Assembly (NCBI GenBank): GCA_021464245.1
Contig: JADCRB010000036.1
Coordinates: forward strand, 4,203,145-4,267,144
Direction of reading: 5' to 3'
DNA: 64,000 bases
Source of the DNA: Carallia brachiata
Taxonomy: Eukaryota; Streptophyta; Magnoliopsida; Malpighiales; Rhizophoraceae
Shown here piece after piece: positions 62,276-64,000 of this stretch. The notes below the pieces were generated by a model that was not told the origin of the DNA, searched no databases, and saw only the letters and a list, made by a program, of their open reading frames with translations. The first letter of the stretch is position 1; every line of letters begins with the position of its first letter. The translations under genes were made by a program, and so were the position numbers.

Positions 62276-62290
62276 TGGTGTAATTATTTT

Positions 62291-62787
62291 GGGATATTTA
62301 TTTTATAAATTTTAAAGTTTTATAATTTTTTATATATAAATTTTAATTTTTTTTAAAATTTTATTTCAATTTTAAATTTTTTAATTTCGTACTAAATTAA
62401 TCTATTTGTTAACGAAAAGTGATCAATTTATTAAAAAAATAATTTTGACCTTACAATAATTATTTAAAAAAAGATTAAATATACTAATTAAAAATTTTTT
62501 TATCAAAAAAAATATGTATTTTGCATATTTAATTTCTATATTTGTTGATTAAAAAAATATTTTATGTGTATATTTATTGATAAAAAAATATTTAATTCAT
62601 TTATTTAACTTTTTTTTAATAATTTTTATTAATTTAAACTCATTTGTTAATGGATTAACCACTTTTCGTAAATGAAAAGACTGATTTGGTAAAAAATTAA
62701 AAAGTTTAAAATTTCAATGAAATGTCAAAAAGTTTAAGACTTATATAAAGAAATACAAAAGTTTAGGACCAAAAAATTATATATCCC
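62291..62787. mobile_element. MITE (family member 2) in the 3' flank of relic E
   Basis: It starts GGGATATTTATTTTATAAAT and ends ATTATATATCCC, with inverted termini. The interior shares GTTAACGAAAAGTGATCAA with the element at 10721-11173. The flanks ATTATTTT (62283-62290) and ATTATTAT (62788-62795) look like an 8-bp target duplication with one change. Confidence 0.65.
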
Positions 62788-62815
62788 ATTATTATGCTTA
62801 TTGCCTTCACCTTCC

Positions 62816-64000
62816 TTTTTTTTTTTTTTTTTTTTTTTTGGCCGAAACAGATATCGTTGCATTAATACCTGAAGAATTCGTACATAAAAACGACGCTACC
62901 GCGTCGAAGATACCTGCTTAGAGCAGGAAAATACATCGGCACCAATGGCCTACAAATCAATTGGTCACACTGACCAATAACAAATTGGGTATACAACCCA
63001 AAATTACAAACCAGACTGTAATTAAACCTAATTATAACCGAAGTGTTAATTAAATCTAATACAGCTGGAACAAGCTGCATACAGCAGCATATACTGTCCA
63101 ATAACAGACTAGTTGTAGAATTCATCCCGGTATTCCAGACAACTAAATCCGAGACGGCTAATATATCAACAATAAATAACGCCCTATCGGGACAAAACAA
63201 CCAAGACACAAAACAGACGGCATTTCGGACCCTTTCAGCGGCAGTGAAAACTGACGGCGGTGTTGTCGGCGGCGACAGGACTGGCGCTGGAGACTCGGTC
63301 AACGGCAGAATGAGCATTGGCGGCAGCGGACAAGACGTGGGAGGAGGAAGGGACGTTGTTGGAGGGGGCAAGGCAGGGGGTGGCGCCTGTAACACCAGAT
63401 CGAGCTCCAGGATCAGAGGCTCCGGCCTTCTCGCTGGAAGCCGGTAGAACAGCGCCAGCCGAGAAGGCAGCTTCAACAACAAGATCAAAGCGACGACGTC
63501 GCCAGAGGAAATGCACGGCGGAGAGGACATTGGAGCCGTCACCGGAGGCGCCATCCCGATCTCCACGAGCCTGCGCTTCTGCCGTCGCGCCGGCCTCCGG
63601 TAGGACGGAGCCGGAAGCGACAACAACTTCTGGGTCAAGAACGCCGATAGCCGGTACAGCGGGGTCGGCGGCTGAGCTTGCGGAAGAGACGGTGGCGCCA
63701 GCGCCGGCGCCAGCGAGGGAAACAGTGACCAGTGTGTAAAACACCTGGAAAACATAGATCTAGAGTCGGAGATACCTTGGGCGACGTTATTACGGCTCAA
63801 ATTAACAGCCGGCAAGCCAAAAAGCCCCAAATTTCCGGATTGGGGGTCTGATGAAAGAAGGAAACGTAGGGGGTGGGGAAGAGAAGCTGAGAGTGCACGA
63901 AGGGAGGAGAAAATGGAGAAAATAGAGGAATAGGACAAAAGGAGAGCAAGAGATTGGATTTTCAAGGAGAGCAAGGAGAAAATAGAGGAGAAAATGAAGT
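62816..64000 (-). mobile_element. LINE-like non-LTR retroelement 3' region, running off the window
   Basis: The plus strand begins with a T-run (about 62816-62839) and then GGCCGAAACAGATATCGTTG, so the minus strand ends in AACGATATCTGTTTCGG plus a poly(A) tail, as LINE-type elements do. The body at 63200-63750 is very GC-rich (GCCGGCG, CACCGCCG words), in contrast to all surrounding DNA. A 370-codon open frame runs on the minus strand from 63974 to 62862, with a 169-codon frame in another phase (63744-63235). Neither shows reverse transcriptase, endonuclease or zinc-knuckle motifs, and both are Pro/Ser/Ala-rich, so I do not call a gene. The element may be non-autonomous or internally deleted. 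Confidence 0.55.

Overview
This is eukaryotic nuclear DNA from a flowering plant, most likely a woody eudicot. Genes are split by GT-AG introns, intergenic DNA is very AT-rich, and MITEs, poly(A)-tailed retroelement ends and microsatellites are frequent. The encoded families are plant-specific (OM64 receptor, type I metacaspase, UGT85-like glucosyltransferase). I cannot fix the species. There are no bacterial operons, CRISPR arrays or phage genes, and I found no gene system that I can defend as wholly new. The unusual content is structural: two tandem duplications caught in different stages of decay, with insertion events that can be read to the base.

Layout. 1-1014: end of a probable hAT transposon, cut by the window edge. 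2269-10426 (+): a 13-exon gene for a mitochondrial outer-membrane OM64/Toc64-like receptor (degenerate amidase plus TPR domain). It carries a frameshift in exon 5. 13970-16399 (+): a two-exon gene for an unrecognised membrane-anchored plant protein of about 390 residues. 19775-29955: a tandem duplication of a metacaspase gene on the minus strand. The copy at 19775-21799 is intact (315 aa); the copy at 25832-28015 is broken by a 10-bp deletion in exon 1 although its other four exons remain open. 30289-32745 (-): a five-exon gene for a helical-repeat protein, tentatively CDC14/SIN-component-like.

33861-62280 holds a decaying tandem array of UGT85-type glucosyltransferase genes, all on the plus strand. 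Copy A (33861-35986) is split by a 613-bp solo LTR with a 5-bp target duplication and has a nonsense codon. Copies B (41498-43270) and C (50205-51796) carry different frameshifts inside the sugar-donor (PSPG) box. D (56122-56163) keeps only the first nine codons and E (62160-62275) only the last codons, each joined to flanking DNA by a large deletion. Their upstream flanks are homologous, so the array grew by tandem duplication. Between D and E lies a separate array of three direct repeats of about 1.2 kb. A 596-bp hAT-like insertion upstream of D has an 8-bp target duplication, and its empty site survives upstream of other units.

62816-64000: the 3' end of a LINE-like retroelement on the minus strand, with poly(A) tail and a GC-rich body, running off the window.

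Functionally the genes are unrelated neighbours: organelle protein targeting (OM64), caspase-like proteolysis (metacaspase), an unknown membrane protein, a possible cell-division scaffold, and a former small-molecule glucosylation cluster. All exon boundaries were set by hand from splice consensus, reading phase and comparison between paralogues.
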